DNA from: Actinomyces sp. HMSC035G02
Lineage (GTDB): Bacteria; Actinomycetota; Actinomycetes; Actinomycetales; Actinomycetaceae
NCBI GenBank assembly: GCA_001838165.1
Contig: KV835868.1
Location: 72,256 to 136,255, forward strand
DNA length: 64,000 nt
Direction of reading: 5' to 3'
The translations under genes and the position numbers were made by a program. How positions within the stretch are numbered: the stretch's first letter is position 1; each line of letters starts with the position of its first letter. Positions 53,476-61,959 of this stretch are shown here, one piece after another. Under the pieces are notes generated by a model. It worked only from the letters and a program-made list of their open reading frames with translations, did no database searches and had not been told where the DNA came from.

Positions 53476-55200
53476 ATGGCAACGACGCCCACGCTCGCCC
53501 GCCGCGCGCACATGCGCGCCCTCACCGCGGCTCTGACCCTCGCGCTCATCGCCCTGCCCGCGCAGGCCCGCGCTGACGCCGAGGACGAGGCCGCACCGCA
53601 GTCCGCAGCGCAAAGCTCCACTGCGGCCCAGTCCGCCCCGCAGGCCGAGCCGTCGGCCTCTCCCAGCCCCGAGACCACGGACGCGCCCGAGCCCGCCGCC
53701 CCCGCAGCGAACGGCGAGGACCGGGCACCCACTGCCTCGTCGGAGAGCGAGGAGCCTCCGACGATGGCCGCTCCCGATGAGACCGGACGGGGCGCGTGGA
53801 TGCGTGACTCGGTCGGCTGGTGGTGGCGGCGAGCCGACGGCACGTACCCGGCCTCCCAGTGGGTGGGGATCGGGGGCGCCCGCTACTACTTCTACGACAG
53901 CGGCTACATGGCCACCGGCTGGTTTCGTGACGGTGCCGACTGGTTCTTCCTGGCTCCCTCTGGGGCGCTCGTTGGCGGCTGGCTGAAAGACGGTGGCTCG
54001 TGGTACTACCTGGATCCCGCGAGCGGCGTGATGCGCACGGGCCTGACCGCGGTGGATGGCACGTGGTACTACCTGGATTCGTCGGGTGCGATGCGCACCG
54101 GGTGGGTGCTCCTGGACGACGGGTGGCACTACTTCGCGTCCAACGGCTCCCAGATCGGCGGTTGGCTGCGCGACGGGGGAGAGTGGTACTACCTCGACCC
54201 GAACAGCGGAGTGATGCGCACGGGGCTCACCGGCGTGGATGGCTCGTGGTACTACCTGGGGTCGTCGGGTGCGATGCGCACCGGCTGGGAGCACCTCTTC
54301 GACGGGTGGCACTTCTTCGCCTCCAACGGTGCCCAGATGGGAGGCTGGCTGCGCGACGGGGGAGAGTGGTACTACCTTGACCCCGACACCGGCGTCATGC
54401 GAACCGAGCCCCTGGAGCTGAACGGTCGCCGCTACGTGTTCGACGCCTCGGGCGCGTGGCGCGGGTACGAGGCCCCGGCCGGCTACCTGCAGCCCACCGA
54501 CCACATCACGAGCCTCGGGGATGCGACTAACACGCTCACCTGGGGCATGAACGGCACCAAGGTACGCATCGCACAGGTGCGCCTCGGCCTGTGGCATGCA
54601 AACAAGCTCGCCTCCGTCGACGCGCCCTTCGTGGCCGCCGTCAAGAACTTCCAGCAGCGCGCAGGCCTGCCCGTCACCGGCGTCGTCGACAAGGCCACCT
54701 GGGACGCCATGGACACCGGATACCCGTGGACCGTCGACCAGTACCAGGCCACGCCCCTGCCCCTGACGGCCACGCGCGGCGAGCGCGTCGAGGCCATGAT
54801 CGGGTACGCGTGGAACCAGACGGGCTCGTCCTACACGTGGGGCGGCGCGGGCCCCTACGACCAGGGATTCGACTGCTCCGGCCTGGTCCTCCAATCCCTC
54901 TACGCCGCGGGCCTGGATCCACAGCCCATCGACGTCATCAAGCACGCGTGGCCCTCCTACCGAACGTCGCAGGAGCTCTACGCCTACCCGTACTTCCAGC
55001 ATGTGCCCCTCGCCCAGCGCCAGCGCGGTGACCTCATCTTCTACACGACGAGCGGCACCGTCACACACGTCGCCATCTACCTGGGCGACGACATGATCGT
55101 CCACACCGACTGGATGGGGCGACCCGCCCGCATGCAGCACATCACCGCGGGATACGGGTGGGATCGTATGACGCCAGACGTTGTGCGCCCGCTGCCCTAG
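53476..55200 (+). CDS. Secreted NlpC/P60 hydrolase with choline-binding-type repeats
   Basis: A 574-residue exported wall hydrolase. Signal peptide (about 1-33, cut near AQARA), a Ser/Pro/Ala/Glu linker (to about 100), choline-binding-type repeats at about 115-335 (GGWLRDGGEWYYLDP, GVMRTGL, GAMRTGW), a peptidoglycan-binding domain at about 345-415, and NlpC/P60 at about 435-574 with Cys467 (DCSGLV) and His531 (VTHVAIYLG). The enzyme cuts wall stem peptides. Its repeats may anchor it to phosphorylcholine made by the lic genes 13 kb away. Flanked by terminators, so a single-gene unit. Confidence 0.9.
   Translation: MATTPTLARRAHMRALTAALTLALIALPAQARADAEDEAAPQSAAQSSTAAQSAPQAEPSASPSPETTDAPEPAAPAANGEDRAPTASSESEEPPTMAAPDETGRGAWMRDSVGWWWRRADGTYPASQWVGIGGARYYFYDSGYMATGWFRDGADWFFLAPSGALVGGWLKDGGSWYYLDPASGVMRTGLTAVDGTWYYLDSSGAMRTGWVLLDDGWHYFASNGSQIGGWLRDGGEWYYLDPNSGVMRTGLTGVDGSWYYLGSSGAMRTGWEHLFDGWHFFASNGAQMGGWLRDGGEWYYLDPDTGVMRTEPLELNGRRYVFDASGAWRGYEAPAGYLQPTDHITSLGDATNTLTWGMNGTKVRIAQVRLGLWHANKLASVDAPFVAAVKNFQQRAGLPVTGVVDKATWDAMDTGYPWTVDQYQATPLPLTATRGERVEAMIGYAWNQTGSSYTWGGAGPYDQGFDCSGLVLQSLYAAGLDPQPIDVIKHAWPSYRTSQELYAYPYFQHVPLAQRQRGDLIFYTTSGTVTHVAIYLGDDMIVHTDWMGRPARMQHITAGYGWDRMTPDVVRPLP
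53974..54420 (+). repeat. 183-bp tandem repeats coding for choline-binding modules
   Basis: The GGCGGCTGG-type start recurs at 53974, 54157 and 54340: an exact 183-bp (61-codon) period, two full copies and a partial third. Each holds three aromatic WYY/WHY units. Close similarity implies recent duplication or gene conversion. Confidence 0.85.
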
Positions 55201-55215
55201 GACAGATGCGGATGC

Positions 55216-55247
55216 GGGCCGGCCGTGGAGCGCTCCACGGCCGGCCC
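55216..55247. terminator. Bidirectional terminator
   Basis: GGGCCGGCCGTGGAGC (55216-55231) is the exact complement of 55232-55247: a 32-bp perfect palindrome between convergent genes. Confidence 0.85.
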
Positions 55248-55269
55248 GTCTGTCTGAGTCAGGTATTCC

Positions 55270-56313
55270 TCAGCGCCCCAGCAGACGACGCAGGACGCGC
55301 TTGGGCAGGGACGCCGTGCGGCGCAGCGACCGCTGCAGGGCGAATCCGGCATCGAGCTGCTCGCGCAGGGCACTGACCTCTCCGCGCAGCTCATGCACCT
55401 GCTCGTGCAAGGCCGTCATCGTGTTCAGCAAGTTCACATGCACAAGATTCAGTGAGGAGTGTACGCCCGAATCCACGCGCGCCAGCTCCTCGCGCATCCG
55501 GCGGTAGTACTCCGCCGACAGCAGAGCCTGGCCCAGGTGCGGGGACGAAGGGTCGTCCGTCGCCAGCATGGCACGCAGGTAGCGGTCGCGGATATGCAGG
55601 TTGTCCCACTTGTGCAGGTACGCGTCCGTGACGACGGAGTTGCCCAGGGACGCATCCATCGTGTCGCGGTGGTGCCAGTAGGCCAGCGGCTCCCCGTCGA
55701 CGAAACCGACCGGCGAGTCCGCCAGCAGTCGCAGGTTGAAATCCCAGTCTGCCTGCGTCTGCAGGGATCCATCCCAGTGGCCGACCCGGTCGGCGACCTC
55801 GCGCCGGATCAGCTGAGAGATCGGCGGCGTGTAGTTCTCCACCATCATGTCCACGAGGGACAGGCCGTAGTTATCCGTCGACAGGACCTCGCGCTCGATC
55901 TCGATGCAGGTGCCGTCGGCGCGCACGCGCTCGCGGATGATCTCGCAGCGGGTGGCAACGCCGCCCGCCTCGGGGTGCTCGTCCAGGTAGGCGACCGTCT
56001 TCTTCAGGAAGTGCGGGTGCCAGGAGTCGTCATCGTCGTGGACCGCGTAGTAGCGGTTGTGCGACACCGCCAGGCCAGACTCGAGCGCGGCCTCGCGGCC
56101 GTTCGAGACCTCGTTCGTGACGATCGTGATCTTGGAACGAACGGCGCTCTTCTGCTTCTTGACGATCTCGCGGACCTCGGCCTCGTCGCCGGCGTCGTTA
56201 ACGATGACGACCTCGTAGTCGTCGAAGCTCTGCGAAGCGATCGATGCGAGGGCACGGGTGAGCATCGCCGGGCGGTTACGCGTGCGCACGACGACGGTAA
56301 CTGTTGCACTCAT
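55270..56313 (-). CDS. Glycosyltransferase, family 2
   Basis: A 347-residue GT-A enzyme. VTVVVRTRNRPAMLTRALAS, VNDAGDE and VHDDDDSWHPHFL (metal-binding DDD) are clear. C-terminal 80 residues are a helical, partly coiled-coil extension (LVHVNLLNTMTALHEQVHEL). Overlaps the DUF2142-like gene by 4 bp, so the two probably act together on one lipid-linked glycan. Confidence 0.9.
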   Translation of the reverse strand: MSATVTVVVRTRNRPAMLTRALASIASQSFDDYEVVIVNDAGDEAEVREIVKKQKSAVRSKITIVTNEVSNGREAALESGLAVSHNRYYAVHDDDDSWHPHFLKKTVAYLDEHPEAGGVATRCEIIRERVRADGTCIEIEREVLSTDNYGLSLVDMMVENYTPPISQLIRREVADRVGHWDGSLQTQADWDFNLRLLADSPVGFVDGEPLAYWHHRDTMDASLGNSVVTDAYLHKWDNLHIRDRYLRAMLATDDPSSPHLGQALLSAEYYRRMREELARVDSGVHSSLNLVHVNLLNTMTALHEQVHELRGEVSALREQLDAGFALQRSLRRTASLPKRVLRRLLGR

Positions 56314-57863
56314 GCAGTTTCTTCCTCTTCGGTCGGAGTGGTCGAGGCGGACGCCTCCACCTGGCGGTTACGCAGCAGGTAGATGGCGCTCGCCAGGGCA
56401 AGTGCGTATCCCAGGGAGGCCAGGCCCCACAGGGCCATTGGGCTCAGCGGCATGTCGGCCCACCACCACTGGATGTCACCATTCAGGTTACCCGGTGCGA
56501 TCCATCCGAGGTGGCGGATCGACAGCAGGCCTCGGACGAAGCGAGCGATCGTCGTGTGCATCGCAACCGCGTCGACGACGCTCAGGAAGAAGACGAACAT
56601 GACGATCTGGCCACGGGTCAGCGAGGACTTCTTGAAGGCGGAGGAGAGCCAGATGAGCAGCCACGTACCCAGCAGCGGCAGGGCATAGCGGGAGTGGTAT
56701 CCGCCGAGGTTGGGGAACGTCGGCGGGGTCGCGATCAGCAGCGGGATGCCGGCCATTGCGCCGAAGACCATGAAGGCTGCCAGGGCTTTGCGCAGGCTCA
56801 CGGTGCGCGCGCCGTAGAAGAGGACCGCGCCCAGGACGAGGAGGCCGAGGATCGTCGTGTAGCCCGGCAGAGGAGTGTCACGCCAGCCGGGGCCGGAGTA
56901 CAACCCGATGAAGCCCGCGAAGTACTCGGGCAGGTAGCGGATGTTCATGATCGCGACCTCGATCCGCTCGTGCAGGGTCACCGAGGCGTCGGACTGGGCG
57001 ATGTGGCCGGACTGTCCGGAGCTGAGCATGCACCAGATGCCGATGACGCTGAGGAGCGACGCGACACCGATCTCGGGCAGGTGTCGGCGGCGGGCAGCCA
57101 GGATCAGGATCCCGAGGGACGCCACGAAGACGTAGAAGGCTGCGTCGCCTCGAGAGCCGTAGCACAGGAGGGACGCGAGACCGGCGACACCCAGGAGCGT
57201 CCAGCGGCGCCATCCCTGCGCGTTCAGTGCGCCGTAGAGAGCCGCGCCGTATGCGAAGACGCCCGTGATCGCCCACGAGGACGGATTGTTGGAGGCGATG
57301 AAGTACAGGCCGATCGGCGTCCATGCGATGAGCGCGGCCAGCGCGGTCGCGCGCCGGACCTCGCGGGTTGACAGCGCGCAGACTGCGCCGATCAGCGCTA
57401 TTGCGATGCCAACGTTGATCGCTCGCATGATCCACACGGAGTGCTCGACGTTGTGGCCCACGAACAGATGGTGGAACTGGTAGAAGCCGTAGGGGTATTG
57501 GCCGTCGTTGTACCGGTTTGACGGGAACATCGTGTCGTCCGAGTATTCCTTGATGCACGCGTGCGAGCGATCGGGCTTGAAGGCCTCGCACGGCGCGTGG
57601 GAGGTGGTCACGGGGGCCATGACGTACAGGTCACCGTCGATGGTTGTCGTACCGCAGCCCGTGGACTCGATGGGGCGCGGGCACCACGTGGAAACGAGGT
57701 GGTAATCGTCGTCCGGAGATGCACCCGGAGGAGAGGCGAAGATCCAGCCCGTGGCCACGGCGAGGATGCCGAGGGCCAGGATGATGAAGGCCAGGGGTCG
57801 CGCTGCGGTAGAGACGAAACGGTCCCGCGCTTGGGCGAGGTGGTCGACGAGCGCACGTGCCAT
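56310..57863 (-). CDS. DUF2142-like polytopic membrane protein
   Basis: A 517-residue paralogue of the protein at 40818-42371, equal in length. SPPGASPDDDYHLVSTWCP carries the family motif, followed by a cysteine-bearing loop (STGCGTTTIDG, SHACIKEYSD), NPSSWAITGVFAYG and about 11 helices. ATG at 57863; a TTG 12 bp upstream is possible. Function as a membrane glycosyltransferase is inferred only from fold and context. Confidence 0.82.
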   Translation of the reverse strand: MARALVDHLAQARDRFVSTAARPLAFIILALGILAVATGWIFASPPGASPDDDYHLVSTWCPRPIESTGCGTTTIDGDLYVMAPVTTSHAPCEAFKPDRSHACIKEYSDDTMFPSNRYNDGQYPYGFYQFHHLFVGHNVEHSVWIMRAINVGIAIALIGAVCALSTREVRRATALAALIAWTPIGLYFIASNNPSSWAITGVFAYGAALYGALNAQGWRRWTLLGVAGLASLLCYGSRGDAAFYVFVASLGILILAARRRHLPEIGVASLLSVIGIWCMLSSGQSGHIAQSDASVTLHERIEVAIMNIRYLPEYFAGFIGLYSGPGWRDTPLPGYTTILGLLVLGAVLFYGARTVSLRKALAAFMVFGAMAGIPLLIATPPTFPNLGGYHSRYALPLLGTWLLIWLSSAFKKSSLTRGQIVMFVFFLSVVDAVAMHTTIARFVRGLLSIRHLGWIAPGNLNGDIQWWWADMPLSPMALWGLASLGYALALASAIYLLRNRQVEASASTTPTEEEETA

Positions 57864-57947
57864 GAAATGAGCCAATCTGTCCGGGATAGGTACGTCTAAT
57901 GTACACGAGTCCGGGCTCGGCCCGGCGGGGGCGAGGCCGCGCGCAGG

Positions 57948-58541
57948 CTAGAAAACGACGGGCCAGTGGGGCATGCAGGTCGTGAGCGTCCCGTGGGCGT
58001 TCGTGGCCTCGGCGAGGGCCTGCGTGTAGGCGGGATTCACCTCGGGCTTTTCGCCGCGCTTGAGGGCCTCCTCGGCCTCCTGCTGATCGGCGAACTCCGG
58101 GATCGCGCCGGAGTCGAGGGCCTCGTTGCGCTCGACGTAAACGGCGAGGGCAGCGAGGGCCTGCTTGGAGGTCTCGTCCGTGGCTGCCTGGGTCAGGCGG
58201 TCGGAGTAGTCGTTTTTGAAGGAAGCCGCGAAGGCTTCCCACGCGCGGTGACGCTCGTCTGCGTTGGTTTCCCCCGAGCGCTTGGCCGCCAGCGACCTGT
58301 AGGCCTGGCCGGTCTCGGACCCGTTGAGCGCCTCGGTGAAGATCTCGTCCATGGCCGCGCAGCCGGGGGAGGCCGCGTGCAGAGTCGGCATCGCCGATCC
58401 TGACGGCTGGCCGGGGTCTCCCGGGGAAACGGAGGCCGCGGGCGTCGACTGTGTGCTCTGGGTGTCCTCGTGCATGGAGCACGAGGCGGTGGCACAAGCA
58501 CAGAGGGCGAGCAGTGCGAGCGAAGGGACGAGACGAGTCAC
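57948..58541 (-). CDS. Small lipoprotein of unknown function
   Basis: A 197-residue predicted lipoprotein: signal peptide with lipobox TASC (Cys21), a Ser/Pro/Thr linker (to about 55), then a mostly helical domain with a Cys pair (GCAAMDEIF near its start, TTCMPHW near the end) that may form a disulfide. Not recognised. It lies 84 bp past the DUF2142-like gene start, in the same direction, and divergent from rmlB. Confidence 0.7.
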   Translation of the reverse strand: MTRLVPSLALLALCACATASCSMHEDTQSTQSTPAASVSPGDPGQPSGSAMPTLHAASPGCAAMDEIFTEALNGSETGQAYRSLAAKRSGETNADERHRAWEAFAASFKNDYSDRLTQAATDETSKQALAALAVYVERNEALDSGAIPEFADQQEAEEALKRGEKPEVNPAYTQALAEATNAHGTLTTCMPHWPVVF

Positions 58542-58625
58542 GAGGGGTCCGTTTCTGTTGGGGATACGTCCAATCTATCAGCGCCGTGCGGACCGTTAGC
58601 GGTCCTTCAGCGTGGCGAATAGTGA

Positions 58626-59756
<1,131 letters not shown>

Positions 59757-59760
59757 GCCT

Positions 59761-60735
59761 TTGGATCGCGTGACCCGAGACGAGGCCGCGCCTCGCCCCC
59801 GAGTCACCGTCCTCATGGCCACCTACAACGGGATGGCCGAGGGCGGGGCCTGGCTCGACGAACAGGTGGACTCCGTGCTCGCCCAGGTGGGCGTGGAGGT
59901 TCGCCTCGTCGTGTCCGACGACGCGTCGAGCGACGGAACGCGCGCGCACTTGGAGGCGCGTGCCTCCGCCGACCCTCGGATCACGGTTCTGCCCCAGCGC
60001 GACGGCACCCCCGGAGTGACGGGCAACTTTCTGCACCTCTTCACGACGCATGCCCCCGACGGCTCCTACGTCGCCTTCACTGACCAGGACGACGTGTGGC
60101 ACGAGGACAAGCTGAGTTCCCAGCTGGCCCTCATGGCCGATCGCGGGGCTGACGTCGTGTCGTCGAACGTCACGTCCTTCCAGTGGCTGCCCGGCGGGGC
60201 GGTGGGGGAGCGTCGCCTCATTCGCAAGTCGCAGCCCCAGCGCGCCTGGGACTTCCTCTTCGAGGCCGCGGGGCCCGGCTCCACCTACGTCTTCAGTCCA
60301 AAGGCCCACGAGGCCCTCGTGCGAGTGCTGAGTGGCCTCGACTACAGCGAGATCGGCGTGCACGACTGGTACGTGTACGCGCTGGCCCGCTCCATCGGCC
60401 TCACGTGGGTGATCGGCGAGGAGCCGACACTCGAATATCGTCAGCACGGCGGCAACGTGCAGGGTGCGAACTCCGGATCCGGGGCGCGCGATGCCCGCAT
60501 GGCCAAGCTGCGCAACGGCTTCTATCGCAACCAGTTCATTCTGACTGCCCGCACCGCCCAGGAGGTTGGCACGTTCGACGAGCGCCGCGCGCGCCAGCTG
60601 CGCGCCATCCTGCGCGAGCTCGAGGGGCAGGGCGTCGCCTCGAGGCTCCGCTTCGCCATGCGCTGGCGGCAGATCCGCCGCGACCGCATGGAGGGCCTCA
60701 AGCTCGCAGGTGCGCGCCTCCTGGGCGTGTGGTGA
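59761..60735 (+). CDS. Glycosyltransferase, family 2
   Basis: A 324-residue GT-A enzyme: VTVLMATYNGMAEGG, VSDDASSDGT and FTDQDDVWHEDKL (metal site), then HDWYVYALARSIG and EYRQHGGNVQGA, as in rhamnosyltransferases RgpB/WbbL-like. The start is unusual: TTG at 59761 sits 10 nt after AAGGA, while a GTG at 59770 is too far. It follows rmlB by 4 bp, so it probably uses dTDP-rhamnose. Confidence 0.85.
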   Translation: MDRVTRDEAAPRPRVTVLMATYNGMAEGGAWLDEQVDSVLAQVGVEVRLVVSDDASSDGTRAHLEARASADPRITVLPQRDGTPGVTGNFLHLFTTHAPDGSYVAFTDQDDVWHEDKLSSQLALMADRGADVVSSNVTSFQWLPGGAVGERRLIRKSQPQRAWDFLFEAAGPGSTYVFSPKAHEALVRVLSGLDYSEIGVHDWYVYALARSIGLTWVIGEEPTLEYRQHGGNVQGANSGSGARDARMAKLRNGFYRNQFILTARTAQEVGTFDERRARQLRAILRELEGQGVASRLRFAMRWRQIRRDRMEGLKLAGARLLGVW

Positions 60736-60739
60736 CCTT

Positions 60740-61471
60740 CTACCTCTGATAGGTGACGAGCCCGCCGTCCGCATCCTCCGTCGCCAGGATCTGCGTCAGC
60801 CTGTCCGGCGAGACGGCGTGCGGATCAATGATGACGACCGAGCGTCCCTGCATCCACTGATCCAAGACCTGGCCCGCACCCGTACGCGCGTCCCACAGCA
60901 GCGCGACGCGGCTGCCCTGAACCGGCGCCGACGGGCGGGTCCCAGCCAGTGCCTCGTCTCGGGCTTGGGCAAGCAGAGGGGGAGTGTCGACGACGAGCGC
61001 ATCCGGCTGCGTGGCGATTTCCGCGAGGCCGTCGAGAGCCCCGTCCAGCGGACCGTCCCATGCGAACGACAGGTACTGGGCTGGTTGCGCCAGTACGTGC
61101 GCCCCGGCGTCCAACGCGTCGGATGCGTCGGAGCCGAGAGTATTGGTGACGAAAAGGTCTCCGGGGAGGGGGCGTCGTGTATCGAGTACCTCCCATCCCA
61201 TCGCGCGCGCTGCGATCTGCCAGAGGGTGTCCTGCCAGGGCTGAAGAGTCGTGTAGATGCGAGTTGGTGTCGCTTCTCCCGTGCCGAACAGATCGGCCGC
61301 GAGTTCGTTTGTCAGGTAGTTCGCGATCTTCGCTAACCACCGGCTGACCACGGGTCCTCCCAGTTCAACCCGCTCCTGGCCGTATTGGGTGAGTGCTGGG
61401 CCTGACCATCCGTTAATCGCTGTGATACAGTAGGTGAGCCTGCTCATAGTTTCTAAGGACTTATTGTTCAT
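60740..61471 (-). CDS. TIGR03089 family protein
   Basis: A 243-residue actinobacterial protein: RLTYC...ERVELGGPVVSRW-AKIANYL at the N-terminus and PDALVVDTPPLLAQARDEAL in the middle, resembling a fragment of an AMP-binding enzyme, though lacking its catalytic core. Function unknown. The start is uncertain: ATG at 61471 or at 61447, neither with a good ribosome-binding site. In mycobacteria the equivalent gene lies near whiB2 and rhamnose genes, as here. Confidence 0.75.
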   Translation of the reverse strand: MNNKSLETMSRLTYCITAINGWSGPALTQYGQERVELGGPVVSRWLAKIANYLTNELAADLFGTGEATPTRIYTTLQPWQDTLWQIAARAMGWEVLDTRRPLPGDLFVTNTLGSDASDALDAGAHVLAQPAQYLSFAWDGPLDGALDGLAEIATQPDALVVDTPPLLAQARDEALAGTRPSAPVQGSRVALLWDARTGAGQVLDQWMQGRSVVIIDPHAVSPDRLTQILATEDADGGLVTYQR

Positions 61472-61662
61472 GGTTTCAAGTATATCGAAGGTCCCAGGCG
61501 AACCAAATACTTAGTAACTGTGAAGTCCTTGAAATAGGGCATTGTTTTACCGTTGGGTCAAGTGCTACGGAAAAGGTCTCAATATCGCGAAACGGCTTGA
61601 CTTCCTGCAATGACACGCGTGTAATTCTCGTATTGATCGATTCGTTATAAGGAGCTCCCGCA
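61472..61662. promoter_or_regulatory. AT-rich divergent promoter region (TIGR03089 gene / whiB)
   Basis: A 191-bp gap clearly richer in A/T than its surroundings, with ATAAGGAGCTCCCGCA as the whiB ribosome-binding site at its end. Long leaders are usual for whiB genes. No specific operator was identified. Confidence 0.5.
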
Positions 61663-61959
61663 ATGTGGAACATCTTCGGTGACGGACCCCTCGAGTGGTC
61701 CGAGGATGCCGACGCGGCACTGTACGCCCGCATTGACGGCCCCCTTGCGTGGCAGCAGCACGCTCTGTGTGCGCAGACGGATCCTGAGGCGTTTTTCCCC
61801 GAAAAGGGCGGCTCCACTCGCGAGGCTAAGGCTGTTTGTCAGGCCTGCCAGGTGCGCGAAGAATGCCTGGAATACGCGCTGGCTAACGACGAGCGCTTTG
61901 GCATTTGGGGCGGCATGTCCGAGCGCGAGAGGCGGCGCCTGCGCCGTATGGCCGGTTGA
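61663..61959 (+). CDS. WhiB-family iron-sulfur regulator (WhiB2/WhmD-like)
   Basis: A 98-residue transcription factor. Cys36, Cys59, Cys62 and Cys68 (LC...VCQACQVREEC) bind a 4Fe-4S cluster; GIWGG (80-84) is the turn that contacts the sigma factor; RERRRLRR is the basic DNA-binding tail. Length and neighbours (TIGR03089 protein, surface-glycan genes) suggest the WhiB2/WhmD branch, which controls cell division. A GT gene begins within its last codons. Confidence 0.92.
   Translation: MWNIFGDGPLEWSEDADAALYARIDGPLAWQQHALCAQTDPEAFFPEKGGSTREAKAVCQACQVREECLEYALANDERFGIWGGMSERERRRLRRMAG

Noticed and set aside
53206..55140. 644-codon minus-strand frame opposite the NlpC/P60 gene
   Set aside because: Its apparent repeats are the complement of the choline-binding-type repeats; no independent support.
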